From Microbotryomycetes sp. JL201 (taxonomy: Eukaryota; Basidiomycota; Microbotryomycetes), in the NCBI GenBank assembly GCA_033819885.1, contig JAQYUZ010000034.1, forward strand, positions 62,001 to 126,000: 64,000 nt of DNA, written 5' to 3'. Positions 1-12,697 of the stretch are shown one piece after another. A program made the translations under genes and the position numbers. The notes beneath the pieces are model-generated. The model saw only the letters and a program-made list of their open reading frames with translations. It was not told the DNA's origin and made no database searches. Position 1 is the first letter of the stretch; every line of letters begins with the position of its first letter.

Positions 1-1547
1 ACCTTGAAGCGCTCAAAACAATTTATGCGCAAGGATCGACTGTACGTCGTATCGTGTTGTTTGAAAGGCACTGATCTGACAAATACTGCATGCTAGTGCA
101 TCAAAGACGAACAGCTCTACGAGGTGAGAGAATGACAGGCAACCGCTTATTCAGCCAAAACCGTAACCTTTGCCAACGTCACGCAGTCTGCCCAAATCGA
201 CCCCGTTCATACCGGAGTGTTCTCCATGGCCAAAAAGGAAGACCACGCTCGGCGGCGTCGAATTTTGTCTCCCGCTTTCGCACGCGCCACAGTCGAACAA
301 CACGAGCAATTCATAACTGAAAAAGTGCAAAACTTGGTTGCCAAGCTTCGCGCCAAGAAGGGAGAGACGGTTGACGTCCTCGCAATGTGGCGTCTATTTA
401 CGGCGGACGTTGTCGTCATGGCTTCGCTCGGGACAGACCTCAAAATGACGGAAAGCGCGAGTGTGCATCCGTTCGTTATGGACGTCGATTCCGCAATGAC
501 AATGAGTATCTTGAGAAGTGCCATCGGTGGTACGGTATACGATGCAGCACAACTCATTGCGAAGCGAGTCCTGAGTGGCGGCAACAAAATCCGCAGAGCG
601 TTCGAGGCGCGGGAGCGCGCTCTTCACTCGGTGGGTGATTCAACGGGCGCCTGGTATCCAGCCCTCTCTCTCTGACGATTGCCCAACAGTTTGGAGCTCC
701 ACTTGTGAATCAGTACAAGGCAACTGTCGGGCACGATCCCAACTCGAAAGAAATTGTTTCCCGGTTGCTCGGTGGCATGAGCCTCAAAGACAAGCCCCTG
801 TCTATGGGTGACGTTATTGCAGACAGCATCAACATGTGAGCGGAATCAAACCTGGTTCGTCTTTTGACCTGACATGGGAACCCGCACACAGGCTGATTGC
901 AGGAACGGACACGACCTCTACAACTTTGACTTATCTCACGTATCGCCTTTTAAGCAATCCTCGCGAGTATGGATTAATCCATGACGAGCTTGTAGCCGTT
1001 TTTGATGAACACGATGGCGCGCCTTCACTCAAGACGCTCGAAAAGTTGCCGCACTTGCAACGCGCGATTAGAGAGACACTGCGACTTCATTCTGCAGCTC
1101 CCGGAACCCTGCCTCGGATCACGCAGGGGCAAGGTATCATGGTGGAGCACTATCACATTCCTGCGGGCTACTGTGTTGGTGCACAGGCACACTCTGTCCA
1201 TCGAGATGCGTCAATCTGGGGCCAAGACGCTGAAGAATGGAGACCACAGAGATGGGAAAGCCTCACAAAGCAGCAAGAGGAAGCTTTCCGTCCGTTCTCG
1301 ACAGGCAGGTCTAAAGGCCGGTACAACAAAGAGTTTTTGCTTACACGCCTCGCTTACAGGACCTACGAGTTGTCCTGGGCAAACTTTGGCTTATATCGAA
1401 GCGACCATGGCAGCAGCGTACATCTTTAGATACTTCCGGGGTCAATTGGCGCCTGGCTTCACCGAGGCGCAAATGGACCATCGAGACTTTTTCTTGCTTG
1501 TGCCGGCGGGTCATGCTTGCAAAGTCGTCCTGACGCCCGTAGCGTAA
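1..1547 (+). CDS. Cytochrome P450 monooxygenase (5'-truncated by window edge)
   Basis: Heme-thiolate monooxygenase; the substrate cannot be told from sequence. The 5' end lies outside the window. Visible P450 landmarks, in order: a fungal-type helix C stretch KKEDHARRRRILSPAF, the I-helix oxygen-binding motif AGTDTTS (from about 890), the K-helix ETLRLHS (about 1074), a PERF-like EEWRPQRWES region, and the heme loop FSTGPTSCPG whose Cys codon is at 1369-1371. At least four introns interrupt it; those near 629-691 and 835-890 are ordinary GT-AG introns. The heme loop is intact only if positions 1305-1359 are removed as a GC-AG intron. The motif's usual Arg (FxxGxRxCxG) is read as Thr (ACG). 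The C-terminus HACKVVLTPVA ends in TAA. The type resembles benzoate/pisatin-hydroxylase-like fungal P450s. It lies beside, but has no evident link to, the amino-sugar genes. Confidence 0.88.
1305..1359 (+). other. GC-AG intron in the P450 heme-loop region
   Basis: Removing AG^GCAGGT...TTACAG^GA (55 nt) restores the frame FSTG-PTSCPGQTLAYIE. The nearby GT donor at 1309 would shift the frame and lose the heme Cys. The donor matches the usual GC-AG consensus. Confidence 0.65.
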
Positions 1548-1638
1548 CTGATTGTAGAGACCGCACGTTCTTGCAAAAACCCAGATATCACAACATAGAA
1601 TGACACGCTACGCAAACACTCGACAACAAGCTACTTAT

Positions 1639-2938
1639 TCACGGCGACGGTAGACCGTTGAAACCGTTCGTGTTGGCAGTGCTGACTCGAGCTTTGCGAA
1701 TTGCCGCACTGCCGTAACGCTTCTCTACTTCGTCCTGAACCTTTTCGATCGACTTGAAGTAGCGGACTGAGATGAGAGGAGTAAGCGAGCGACGACTCAC
1801 AAAGCTTGATGGTGTACTCACCCGTTTTCACACGCAGCTCCAGCGTCGCGTCTTCATCACACACAAGCAAGGCCCAGGGGTGAGCCTGCAACGCGCTCGC
1901 TGTCCACTTTCCAGTAAAGCTTGTCAGCTCCAGTCACAACCGAAAATTTAGGATGACTTGCAAAGTGATTGACACCATTTTCGATGCATTGTGCCAACGC
2001 CATGGCCTTGTTCTGACCTGTGACGACGAGAATGACCTCTCGCGCGTCCATGACGGTGGCGATTCCGACGGTCAGAGCCATTCTCGGAACAGCGTTCAAG
2101 TCATTGTTGAAAAATCGTGCGTTGGCCAAGATGGTATCGTAAGCCAAAGTCTTGATCCGTGTGCGTGAAACCAATGACGAGCCGGGCTAGCAAGAGTGAA
2201 ACGCGTCAGAGCGAATTGTGGAATGGACCACATCGCAGCCGAGACGAACCTCGTTGAACGCCAAGTGGCCATCTGCACCCATACCACCCAGGAAAATATC
2301 GATCCCTCCGACAGCCTGAATCTTGCGTTCGTATCGCGCGCATTCTTCAAGTAAATCGTCCGCCTCGCCGTTCAAAATGTTGGTATTCTCCGGCAGAATG
2401 TCAATCTTGGAGAACAAGTTTTCGAACATGAAAGTGTGATAGGATTCGGGGTGATGACTGGGTATGCCGACGTATTCGTCCTAAGGACTCTTGTCAGGTA
2501 TGCGATGGCTTATTCTGCAGTTGCGCTCACCATGTTGACTATCGAGGCGGTAGGTCAAGGTCTTAGCTCTGTTCTATTCCCCACTCCTGAACAGCACGAC
2601 TTACACGTGATGACGTTCTGCGAAGGCGCGCGTGGTAAGTTCCTATCATCTGCAAAGTGGAAGGCTGAGGTCGACACTCACTTTGAAGCTGACACGGCCT
2701 TGCTCGAAAAGATTCACGAGCCGACGATAAGTTGGTAGGGGTGAACTTCCCGTAGGTAATCCAATGACAAAGTATGGCTTGTCACTGGTCGGGACAAACT
2801 CATTGATCCGTTTCGCAAGATAGTCTCCGACCTGGTCAACAAAAAAAAGGTGTGTCAGTGATATGCATGAAAGCATTCAAACGTTTGCCCTACATATTGC
2901 CCAACTTGATCGGGGTTCTCGCGAATAGACAATCTCAT
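1639..2938 (-). CDS. NAG1: Glucosamine-6-phosphate deaminase (NagB/NAG1)
   Basis: Converts glucosamine-6-phosphate to fructose-6-phosphate plus ammonia, the last step of N-acetylglucosamine catabolism; cytosolic. The N-terminus [15 protein letters not shown] is joined across a 62-nt intron to [12 protein letters not shown]. It is followed by the phosphate-binding loop [17 protein letters not shown], the NMDEYVGIP-type segment (exon near 2600), [34 protein letters not shown] (active-site His region) and an [21 protein letters not shown]-type strand, which is the family order. At least five introns. The end NGFNGLPSP-stop matches a normal-length enzyme of about 290 residues. The start was chosen because MRLSI matches the conserved N-terminus of the family. 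The gene is divergent from the deacetylase at 3205 with 266 bp between start codons, so a shared promoter induced by GlcNAc is likely (inference). Confidence 0.93.
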
Positions 2939-3204
2939 GGTTTGCGTGAAGAGTGCTCGGTGGCTGAAAGAGATGGTCTCCTTGGTGCTCGTCGCCGGTC
3001 GTGCAGCGCAGCTCAAAGTTCGATGCTATTAGAGGTCGGACAGGTCGCCGTCCGTCACTTGCGATCTCTCGCGCCGTGAAACTCTCGTGAGTGTCCCGCT
3101 CGCCGGTTTCGCCGACGTGCTGCGGGTGCACGTGACCTGCGGTTCGTCTTCGCCCGTTCAGCCAAATCTCTCGCTCTCTGCCCAAAAATCAGACGCTGTA
3201 ACTG
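2939..3204. promoter_or_regulatory. Bidirectional promoter of the NAG1/DAC1 pair
   Basis: A gap of 266 bp between two divergent start codons of the same catabolic pathway. No other gene fits here. I see no clear TATA box. Co-regulation is inferred from the layout. Confidence 0.6.
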
Positions 3205-4863
3205 ATGACGATCGTCAAGTTCATTAACGCACATCTGGCTTGGAAGGATGGCACAGTAAGCAGCATGCACACCGCTCCCTCGCAAAACTCACCTCGCTGC
3301 TCGAGCAGTTTCGGAAAGCCGACCTTGTCATTGACAGCGAGACGGGCTTGATTTTGTCGCCACAGCAACTCTTTTATGCGCACAAGAAGTTTGACCGGAT
3401 CATCAACTTGGAAGGATTCATTTTGGCTCCGGGCTACATTGACGCGCAAATAAACGGTGCCTATGGAGTCGACTTTTCGCTCGTCGAGCGGGACGACAAG
3501 TCGTATCTTGACGGGCTGGATGTCGTTTCGAAGCGGATAGTCGAGACTGGCACGACATCGTATGTCCCAACAGTCATCACGCAACAGAAAACAATGTACA
3601 AAAGAGTGGGTGACATTCCTTCAGGCTCGGTTTATGCGATTTGCGTTTGCTGACGTCTGGACGCGCAGCTTTTGCCGCTGCTGAAGCCTAGATCAATTGG
3701 ATCGGGTGCTCATGTTCTGGGCTATCACGCCGAGGGTGAGCAGTTCTCTCCTGCTGCCGACGGCTCGGATACTTAATGAGTCTCATCAGGCCCATTCTTG
3801 TATCCGGCCAAAAAAGGCGCGCACGAACCTTCATTCTTGCTTGATGCTCCAGAGGGGATGACAACCTGGGAAGAAGTCTACGGCAGAGCCGCGTTGGATC
3901 AGCCTGGCGTCAAAATTATCACTGCCGCTCCAGACGTGTCCGGGGTCATGGACTGCATCGAGCCGGCAACTCGGAGAGGCGTGACGTTTTCCATCGGACA
4001 CTCGTAAGTAATCGCCGCATTACCAGACGTAGCGCACGTATTGAGCGTTCGTGTAAGAAACGCCCCCGTCGACCTCGCCACTCAAGCTATTGAACGCGGC
4101 GCACGATGGGTAACCCACTTGTTCAAGTGAGTGCCTTTTCCGCCGGTACCAAGCCAGTACCAACTAGAACCTTGATCAATAGCGCCATGCCTCAGATGCA
4201 TCATCGAGATCCCGGTGTGATCGGAACACTCGGAGCACAATCTGAAAACGCGCGACCGTTCTACGGAATAATTGCGGACGGAATTCACGTACATCCCAAT
4301 GCAGTCCGATTAGCTTACGACTGTCATCCAAAGGGAGCAGTCCTTGTAACCGATGGTGAGTAGCAGCGTGGAACACCTTGTATGAATCTAACGGTGCATG
4401 ATCAGCGATGCCATTGATGGATCCAAGACTACCAGATGGAACGCATGCATGGCGCGATGGACGATCAATCAAGAAGGAAGGCATGCGTCTGACCATAGAC
4501 GGCACGGAAACTTTAGCAGGAGCGTAAGCTGGCCAATCCCTTTCCGCAACCTGTTCCAAGGCTGAGACAAAGGTTGGCGTCGGGGGAATCGACAGGGCAA
4601 TCTCACTCGACGCATGCGTCCGGAATCTCGCTTCATTCACATCAACTTCGTTGGCTCAGGCCATCAAAGCAGCCACGTACAACGTTGCCCAAATGCTCGG
4701 AGGACACGTCGCAGAGACGAAAGGATCGCTGGAAGTCGGCAAGCATGCCGATTTGGTGATCCTTGATCAAGATGGTAATGTCAGGAGCACTTGGATCATG
4801 GGTCGCCAACTTTGGACGGCGGACGAAGGCGCCACTCTAGAGGAAAGATTAGGCAAGCTCTAA
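3205..4863 (+). CDS. DAC1: N-acetylglucosamine-6-phosphate deacetylase (NagA/DAC1)
   Basis: Metal-dependent amidohydrolase that removes acetate from GlcNAc-6-P and feeds the deaminase encoded next door. Start MTIVKFINAHLAWKDGT is joined over a 53-nt intron (3256-3308) to FRKADLVIDSETG. Then come the first metal-site strand APGYIDAQINGAYGVDFS, YHAEGPFLYPAKKGAH (catalytic Glu), SIGHS, THLFNAMPQMHHRDPGVIG, the substrate-site segment GIIADGIHVHPNAVRLAY, LVTDAMPLM (catalytic Asp in VTD) and the C-terminal KGSLEVGKHADLVILD sandwich strand. About six short introns. The C-terminus is EERLGKL-TAA. Length of about 430 residues is typical of the fungal enzyme. Nothing is missing. Confidence 0.94.
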
Positions 4864-5262
4864 GTGCGCGCCCAGTGGTTCGTCTCGGCATGCTGTTGTT
4901 GTTGTACATGAGGCCTTGGCAAATGATTGGAGAAGGTTGTGCGCGGCACAACGGTTCCCGCAGTAGTCAAGTCGGCGTGTTGTAATGTGCCAGTCAAGCC
5001 CGTTTGCGAAAGCCAGTGGAGTGGCAACTTGAGAACGTCACGTGATGAGGTTTCCGCCACGTCAAAAATCCCGGGACGCAGGAGAAGGAGTCGCCTACAG
5101 CATGCGCCTCTCTTTTGGAAAGATTGCTCGTGTGGTAGCATTCTGGAACAGCGTCTGTATCGGTTCTCCGACCCGTTCAAGAGTTCTCGGCAACCATAAT
5201 GAATTGCACGCATAACAAAGTACAAAAGTCTTCTTCAGAGGCAAACCCCCTAGTCATTTTAT
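4864..5262. other. Convergent intergenic region DAC1/GAPDH
   Basis: A 3'-3' gap holding no convincing gene. It contains the palindrome TCACGTGA at about 5038-5045. The following bases, TCACGTGATGAG, recur upstream of BTA1 at about 61057. Confidence 0.5.
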
Positions 5263-7056
<1,794 letters not shown>

Positions 7057-7387
7057 TGATTCAGGGAGATAAGGGAGAGAGCAAGAGCGAGCTGACGAGA
7101 TCAGGCCGCCGGTTACTCTCGAGCGCGAGCGAGGGTCACGAGGACCTCCGATCTGATCCGATCAAACGCGAGTACCCAAGACGACTCTTGTATAGACATG
7201 ACACGCGTCACCTCAGATTTATTGCAACCTTGGATCTCACTGGATAATGGGTTTCTTCCATCAGCCCAACGAGGCCTGTGCGCGTCCTGTCCATTTTCAG
7301 CGAGCCTGATCGATCAACTGGAAAAAGGAGGTACGCCTTCATGGCACGACGCTTAGCTTGCACCAACACGTCAGTCATCTTCAAACT
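7057..7387. other. GAPDH upstream region
   Basis: A gap between the GAPDH start and the stop of the regulator gene, both on the minus strand, so it must hold the GAPDH promoter. Purine-rich on the plus strand near 7070-7100 (pyrimidine-rich on the GAPDH strand). No gene seen. Confidence 0.5.
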
Positions 7388-10178
7388 CTATCGGGCACTA
7401 CCGAGGAACGATCCATGAGCGCGCGTCACCATATCTTTGGCGCGCTCTAGGGCAGTGCGCAGCGCTACTGTCGCGGACCTGCAAGGATGATGGGCAGGCA
7501 CAGGCGCGCAAGACAAGTTGTCCGCAACCTGATTAATCGTCGTCATAGCTGACCGGATCAGATTTCAATAAGTGAAAAAAAAAACCCCCTTTTGTGAGTT
7601 GCGCGCCCTTTACTCACCTTGTTCGAGCGTGCACGGCATAATCATGAACAGACTGTCTTGAAAAGAATCAAGCACAATCACAGCCGACAGCAAAACCATC
7701 TGTGTGGCCCCGTCCTTTGTCGTCAGCAACCGTTTGATTCCCAAAGAATCAACTTGACGCGCCTTGATGAAGAATGGGAACAAGAGATTAATGTTGCCGG
7801 CTTGAGGCTCGTCCTTGACAAACGTCAAGAGTTCCCAGGCCGCATTTGCACTGACAGACTTGAACCTCCACTTTTCTGCCCTATCTCTCAATGCAGCTTC
7901 CTTGAACGTCGGCAAGTTGACAAAAATCCGCCCAAAGGATTTGAACATGCTCAATGTCATGTCCACCGTGGACGTTGTAAGGTCTTGTTCGGACCACCAT
8001 CGGTCGAGGTCCGAGTTCCAACCATCCGCTGAAGCGATGATACTGTCTGCAGTGGACGACGCTACCCATAGAGGTGACGCGCGTGTGTACTGAACCTTTT
8101 GCAAAAGTGCGCACAAGCGGGCATGTGCGACTAGCTCACGGTCGTGTTGCTGGTCAATTAAATTCGGCATATTGTCACTTTGGGCCAGCAGCGTGTCGCA
8201 AAAGTAGTGCGGATCACTGTACATGGCGGGTGCAAATGAGCCAGACCCAATCTTCACCAAGGTGTCGAGTGTGACTCACAAAACGGGTGCCAAGCTCTCT
8301 CGATGCAGAGACTGCTGAACGTCGACGACGTACCCAATCAACCACAACCGTAACCAGTTCTCAAATGTCAAGTCTCTGTACGCCGTCAACAGGCCAAACA
8401 CTTCGCCGTACGTTATTTTTCTAGGCGATGAGAGCATGAACGTCTTGAGGTATCCTCGGGCCCATTCGAACGCCGTCCGGGCAATGGTATCGGAGCGCGG
8501 AGACGACGAAAAACTCGCATACACCAGCAATGCAGATATCTCTTCTGGCCCGATGCCCAATTCGGGATCAAGGTCCGGTTCGAGTCCATTCTCGGCAGTA
8601 GACTCGGATCCTGGCGCGAATGACAACCCAGGAGTGGCATTCAGAATTGGCTCGTTCAGCTCTGACGATTCGAGACGCTCGAGCAACTGATGGAAACGCG
8701 GAAGTCGTTCAGCGGCGACAAGACAGATTGATGCGAGAACCAGTGGAGTAATCGTCGACTTGCCGGCGGGCAGGTACGGCCATCTGAGGTGAATCGGTCA
8801 ACCCTCTGTACTGAAGCAGTGAACTCGAGCCACTCACGCCCGCATGCGAAGCACAAAGCCGTTAAAATGAGGCGCGAGCTGTGCGTGGAAACTGAGCTCA
8901 CGACGTGTCAGCGCTTAGGATCGCTTTCGAGCACAAAAACTCACAAGTCAAGCAAGACCTCTGCATCGGTAGACGACACGGCTCCGCTCTTGACGATATC
9001 ATTGCGAGGATCCTGCGAGCCAACGATTTCGAGGTCCGCCGCGTTGATTCCTGTACTTGATTTTTGGAGGGCTTCGGTAGACATGTCGGTTGACAAGCTT
9101 GTTTGCTGTCCGGTGACGATGTCTATCAGGTCAAACATGCTGTTTGCAGCGGCTTGTGCATCTCTCTGCTGGGTTCGCGCGACGGCCAGGTTTGGTTGCC
9201 GCGATTGCGGTGGCAGTGGGACGGAAGACTGCTGGGGGGATAGTAGCGAAGCCGTAGCACTCAAATTTGGCAGAGCTGCAAGCGCGGATGGCGGCGAAAA
9301 GCGAGCGTAACCTTGAAGGAGCAAGCTCTCGGCGCCCGATTGAGTCAAATAATCGTAATCCGGTGCCGCCGACGGCATCCTCCTACTTGAAGTGCTCGCT
9401 TCTTCCGAGGGAGATCGCGCTCGCTTGCTTTTATTGACGTTGTTATGAATGGTTGTTGGAGGCGCAGACGGACTCCAAGATCCAACTGGTCCAACGGCTT
9501 GCACGATCTGTGCTTGTGGACTAGCCTGCGGTGGCTGGAACGGAATCGATAACTGTCCAGCAATATTTCCGATGACTGTGACGAGGTACTCGACCTGGCT
9601 TTCACTGGGTCAGGTCATCTTCAGGTGACGGTGGCGCCAGTCAGACTGACCGTATCGCTCAAGTGCTCGACACGTGACTCCATCGATTGCTGCCATTTGA
9701 GATCATGTAACGGTGTCGTGTACACACATTCTTCGCCTCGCGCGGCGCATCTGCGTCGAGTGGTCAGTCAACCTGCTGGCGGCTTCGGGCTTTTCAGAAC
9801 ATGGACTGGCGCACCGCTTGCAAGGACCGCCTTCATTCTCGACCACACACCTGAGCTGCAATGTCATCAAGTTGAGTGCGTCTGGCCTGCAGCTGTGCGC
9901 GAGGATTTGGAGACAGAGAGGCGGATGCGCACCTTGACCCTCCTGCACGAATGGCAAGCCTTTGTCTTCTTCTCTGGATGACCACTGTCGTTCAATTGCG
10001 CCGTTTGGATGTCTGCGCTGGCCACCTGATCGCCTTCTGCTGCTGAAGACTTCTTTCGTCGCTTGGGCGGAGCAGCAACGGCCGACGGTGCACGGCTGCC
10101 GGACGCCGTAGACAGATCCGGCGCAGATGTCACATTGACACCAAACGGAGCCGTGCTGACATGTGCTGGCCCGCTCAT
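7388..10178 (-). CDS. Zn2Cys6 fungal-specific transcription factor
   Basis: Nuclear DNA-binding regulator; its target is unknown. The binuclear zinc cluster is rebuilt from three exons: KACHSCRRVK, then LRCVVENEGGPCKR, then CAARGEECVY. This gives the canonical C-x2-C-x6-C-x8-C-x2-C-x6-C. Two introns therefore fall inside the DNA-binding domain. A Ser/Ala-rich basic leader (PPKRRKKSS) precedes it, and a coiled-coil-like linker (QQSMESRVEHLSDT) and a disordered region follow. The fungal-specific middle homology region is visible as YASFSSSPRSDTIARTAFEW, WLRLWLIGYVVDVQQ and the helices of 7610-8260. The last exon ALRTALERAKDMVTRAH ends in TAG at 7388-7390 and depends on a weak GA^GTAAAG donor. 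The start MSGPAHVS was chosen; the next Met upstream is at 10247. The family cannot be resolved further. Confidence 0.8.
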
Positions 10179-10528
10179 AGTTGGCAAGGCGGCCCTTGCA
10201 GCCGAGATACGGCAAGCCAGCTGGAGCAGCCGCAAATTGTGGGGCAATAACTTCAGCTCATGGCGCCGAGACAGCCCTTGATGGTTGATATAACAACAAC
10301 AGCAATCACTCTAGCCAAACCATTACATCAAAGCGATGCAAGCCCAATGATGCGAAAATCATGCCCCGCAGTCGACGACGTCGCCATAATCTGGCACGTC
10401 ACAGTACTGCAGGAAGCGCGATAGACTTAGCAATCGCAATCGCGACTTATTCACGTAGACGCGAAGGAGACTGACTGAGTTCCGTAAGCCACAGAGTCCG
10501 CCACCACGTGCCAACTGCCGATACAAAG

Positions 10529-12394
10529 TCAGCAATGCATGCCTAGAGCTGGCTCAGGCAAGACTGACATAGGACCGGCCGCTGCCCTATCTACAAATGC
10601 GTCAATCTCTTTGCCAGAGCTGAAGTTTTGATCGATAAAGCACCAAGCCTTGCCAGGTTTGGTGAGAGCACCAGCACCGTTCGACGTCCACTGCAATAGC
10701 GTTCAAGGTTGAGCTCTTCCGCCTGCTCACAATGGTGTGGTGCCATACTGACCACGAACAAGCCGACCTGCGTTCCAGTCCATTCGAACGTGACTCGCGA
10801 TCCTACCGAGGCACTCTGATACGCCTGCTTGTCATTCCATTCAATCTTTTGCCAGTTAGACCCCAATTTGTGTTGAGAGCCAGTCAAGGCGGTCAGGTTT
10901 GCGCTTGACAGCATGCACTTGGGTCGGACCGGAGGTACTTGAAATTGTTTGTCGTACTGACAGTCAGGTGGGATGCATCAGTCACAACACGTGATACATC
11001 CTGAAAGTCACGACTGACTGCTTGCCACAAGTATTGACGCGGTACAGTCTCGAGCACATCCCGTTTTGGCCAGATCGAATCTGCTCGGGGCTCGAGCTCG
11101 GGAAACTTTTCAGCCCGCTCGACCCGACACAATTGTTCTTTGAGGTAGAGCGAGAGCATGTCTGATAATCCATGATGGCTCTCTTCCGACATGTGTCGCT
11201 GCGAAAGCGAGTGAGTTCTGGGCAGTGGGAACCCGGAAGCGAGGTGCGTACCCAGTCGACGACACCAGCTGCGTCTTTCGAAAAGTACTGGTGCGCTTCC
11301 TCTGGATGCAACAGCGACTGGGGCGCGAGCCAGTTTCGGACGCTATCGGAAGCAGGCCTTGAGCCGCCAGCAATTCCCGTGCCGTGACATCGACTCACGT
11401 GATCACAGGCACGTCCAGCCATTGCGACGTCATGATGCTGGACGCGGCTCCACGAACCATGTCACTAAACCAAAGAGCAAACACTTGCATTCGGATAACG
11501 GCCGGTCTTTGCGGTAGATCGAGCAAGCCTCGCATCAAGTTGTCGTCCATTTTATACGTTTCTGGCAGAAATTCATTGTTGAGGTCGAGCTCGATCAGGT
11601 ACAGGTCCAGATCGTCTGGAACGATCGCCGAGTAACAGTAGCTGAAGAATTCGCCTAGCTCGACCGCCAATCAGCTCGCCCGATCTCGCAGGACGGATGT
11701 GCGTACTCACTGTTCATGCCCGGTGAAGACCCATCAAAGATTTCAGTCTTTGGAAACCGCTTTTGAAAATTCCCCAGAAACCGCCATTGCCAGCGAGCCT
11801 CGAGAGTCGTCAGAATGCCATGACCCGCCTGCACGCACTTGATCAGTCCGCGACGACCAAGCAGGTGCGAATCGAGCTCACGCTAACGCTTGAGCCTAGC
11901 ACGCCAATCCGAACCTGCTCGCCCCGCAGGGCTTTCGCGAGTACCTTGCGCACCCGATCTCCGCTACCTTCGTAAGCCCGAGAAAGCCTGATGTTGGCGG
12001 CGCCGTAGACGCACAATGGGTCTGCCGGATCAAGCAAGCACGGCTCGCAGGTCGGAGGCTGAGACACGGAGGCAAGCAGTGGTCGGTCACGTGACAGGCA
12101 AGCCTTTCCTTCATCTGCCGCTTCGTTTGCAGCTGACCATTCCGCGGGTCGCAAAAAGTGGAGTGTGCTAGGGACAGAGACTTGAGACATGAGTTGCAAT
12201 GTTGCCACGGCGACCAGACTGAAGCAGAGCGCGACAGCCAGCCATTGCTTGACATGGCGTGGACTCGCGCTCGTCGACGAGGACGAAGCGAACGAGGTAG
12301 CCGAAAGGCGGCGCGAGATATCTCTGAGGCTACTGTGTTTGGCTGAGGTGGTCGTGGCGGTCCCAGCTGTTCGGTTTTGCTGCTGCTGCTGCAT
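10529..12394 (-). CDS. Type II membrane SGNH-hydrolase-like protein
   Basis: Starts at the poly-Gln MQQQQQ. It has a Ser/Thr-rich cytosolic tail, one membrane anchor (about residues 49-70, WLAVALCFSLVAVATLQLM) and a lumenal catalytic domain. Block I reads RIGVLGSSVS-AGHGI across an intron; most relatives have GGSVS, here GSSVS. Then follow FDGSSPGMNS, VPDDLDLYLIELDLNNE, PAVIRMQVFALWF and SHHGLSDMLSLYL, which could supply the catalytic His. The C-terminal third (HKLGSNWQKIEWNDKQAYQ, VTFEWTGTQVGLFVVSM, PGKAWCFIDQ) resembles the beta-sandwich appended to this fungal family. About five introns; ends in TGA at 10529. Probably a Golgi or cell-surface esterase or polysaccharide-modifying enzyme. The substrate is unknown. 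Confidence 0.75.
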
Positions 12395-12697
12395 GCCTCG
12401 TTCGACCGTCGTCCCGAGCTCGTTCAGACCCAGTTGTCGAGGATGGTAGAGACTGCTGTCTTGGTACTGATCTGGTTACCTTGACAATGCGAGCTCTAGA
12501 AGTGTTGATGGAAGTGGCAGAAGAACGTGCTCCACTCATCATCCCAAACGGGAAATTATTCAAAGTACGCGGATCAGCCGTCGGTAGCGCAAACAACATG
12601 CGATTAATAATGGCCGCGCGAGCGACCTTGTGGTGAAAGCAACAATGGTCCGAAGAAGCAGGAAAGTTTGCCCGTATGTTCTATCGTCACCTCCGCA
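12395..12697. promoter_or_regulatory. Divergent promoter region SGNH protein / TDG
   Basis: About 300 bp between divergent start codons. Open frames on the minus strand continue upstream of the chosen SGNH start, but without conserved sequence. No separate gene seen. Confidence 0.45.

Noticed and set aside
8789-9310. 173-codon plus-strand open frame
   Set aside because: Antisense to the Ser-rich linker of the Zn2Cys6 factor; no motif.
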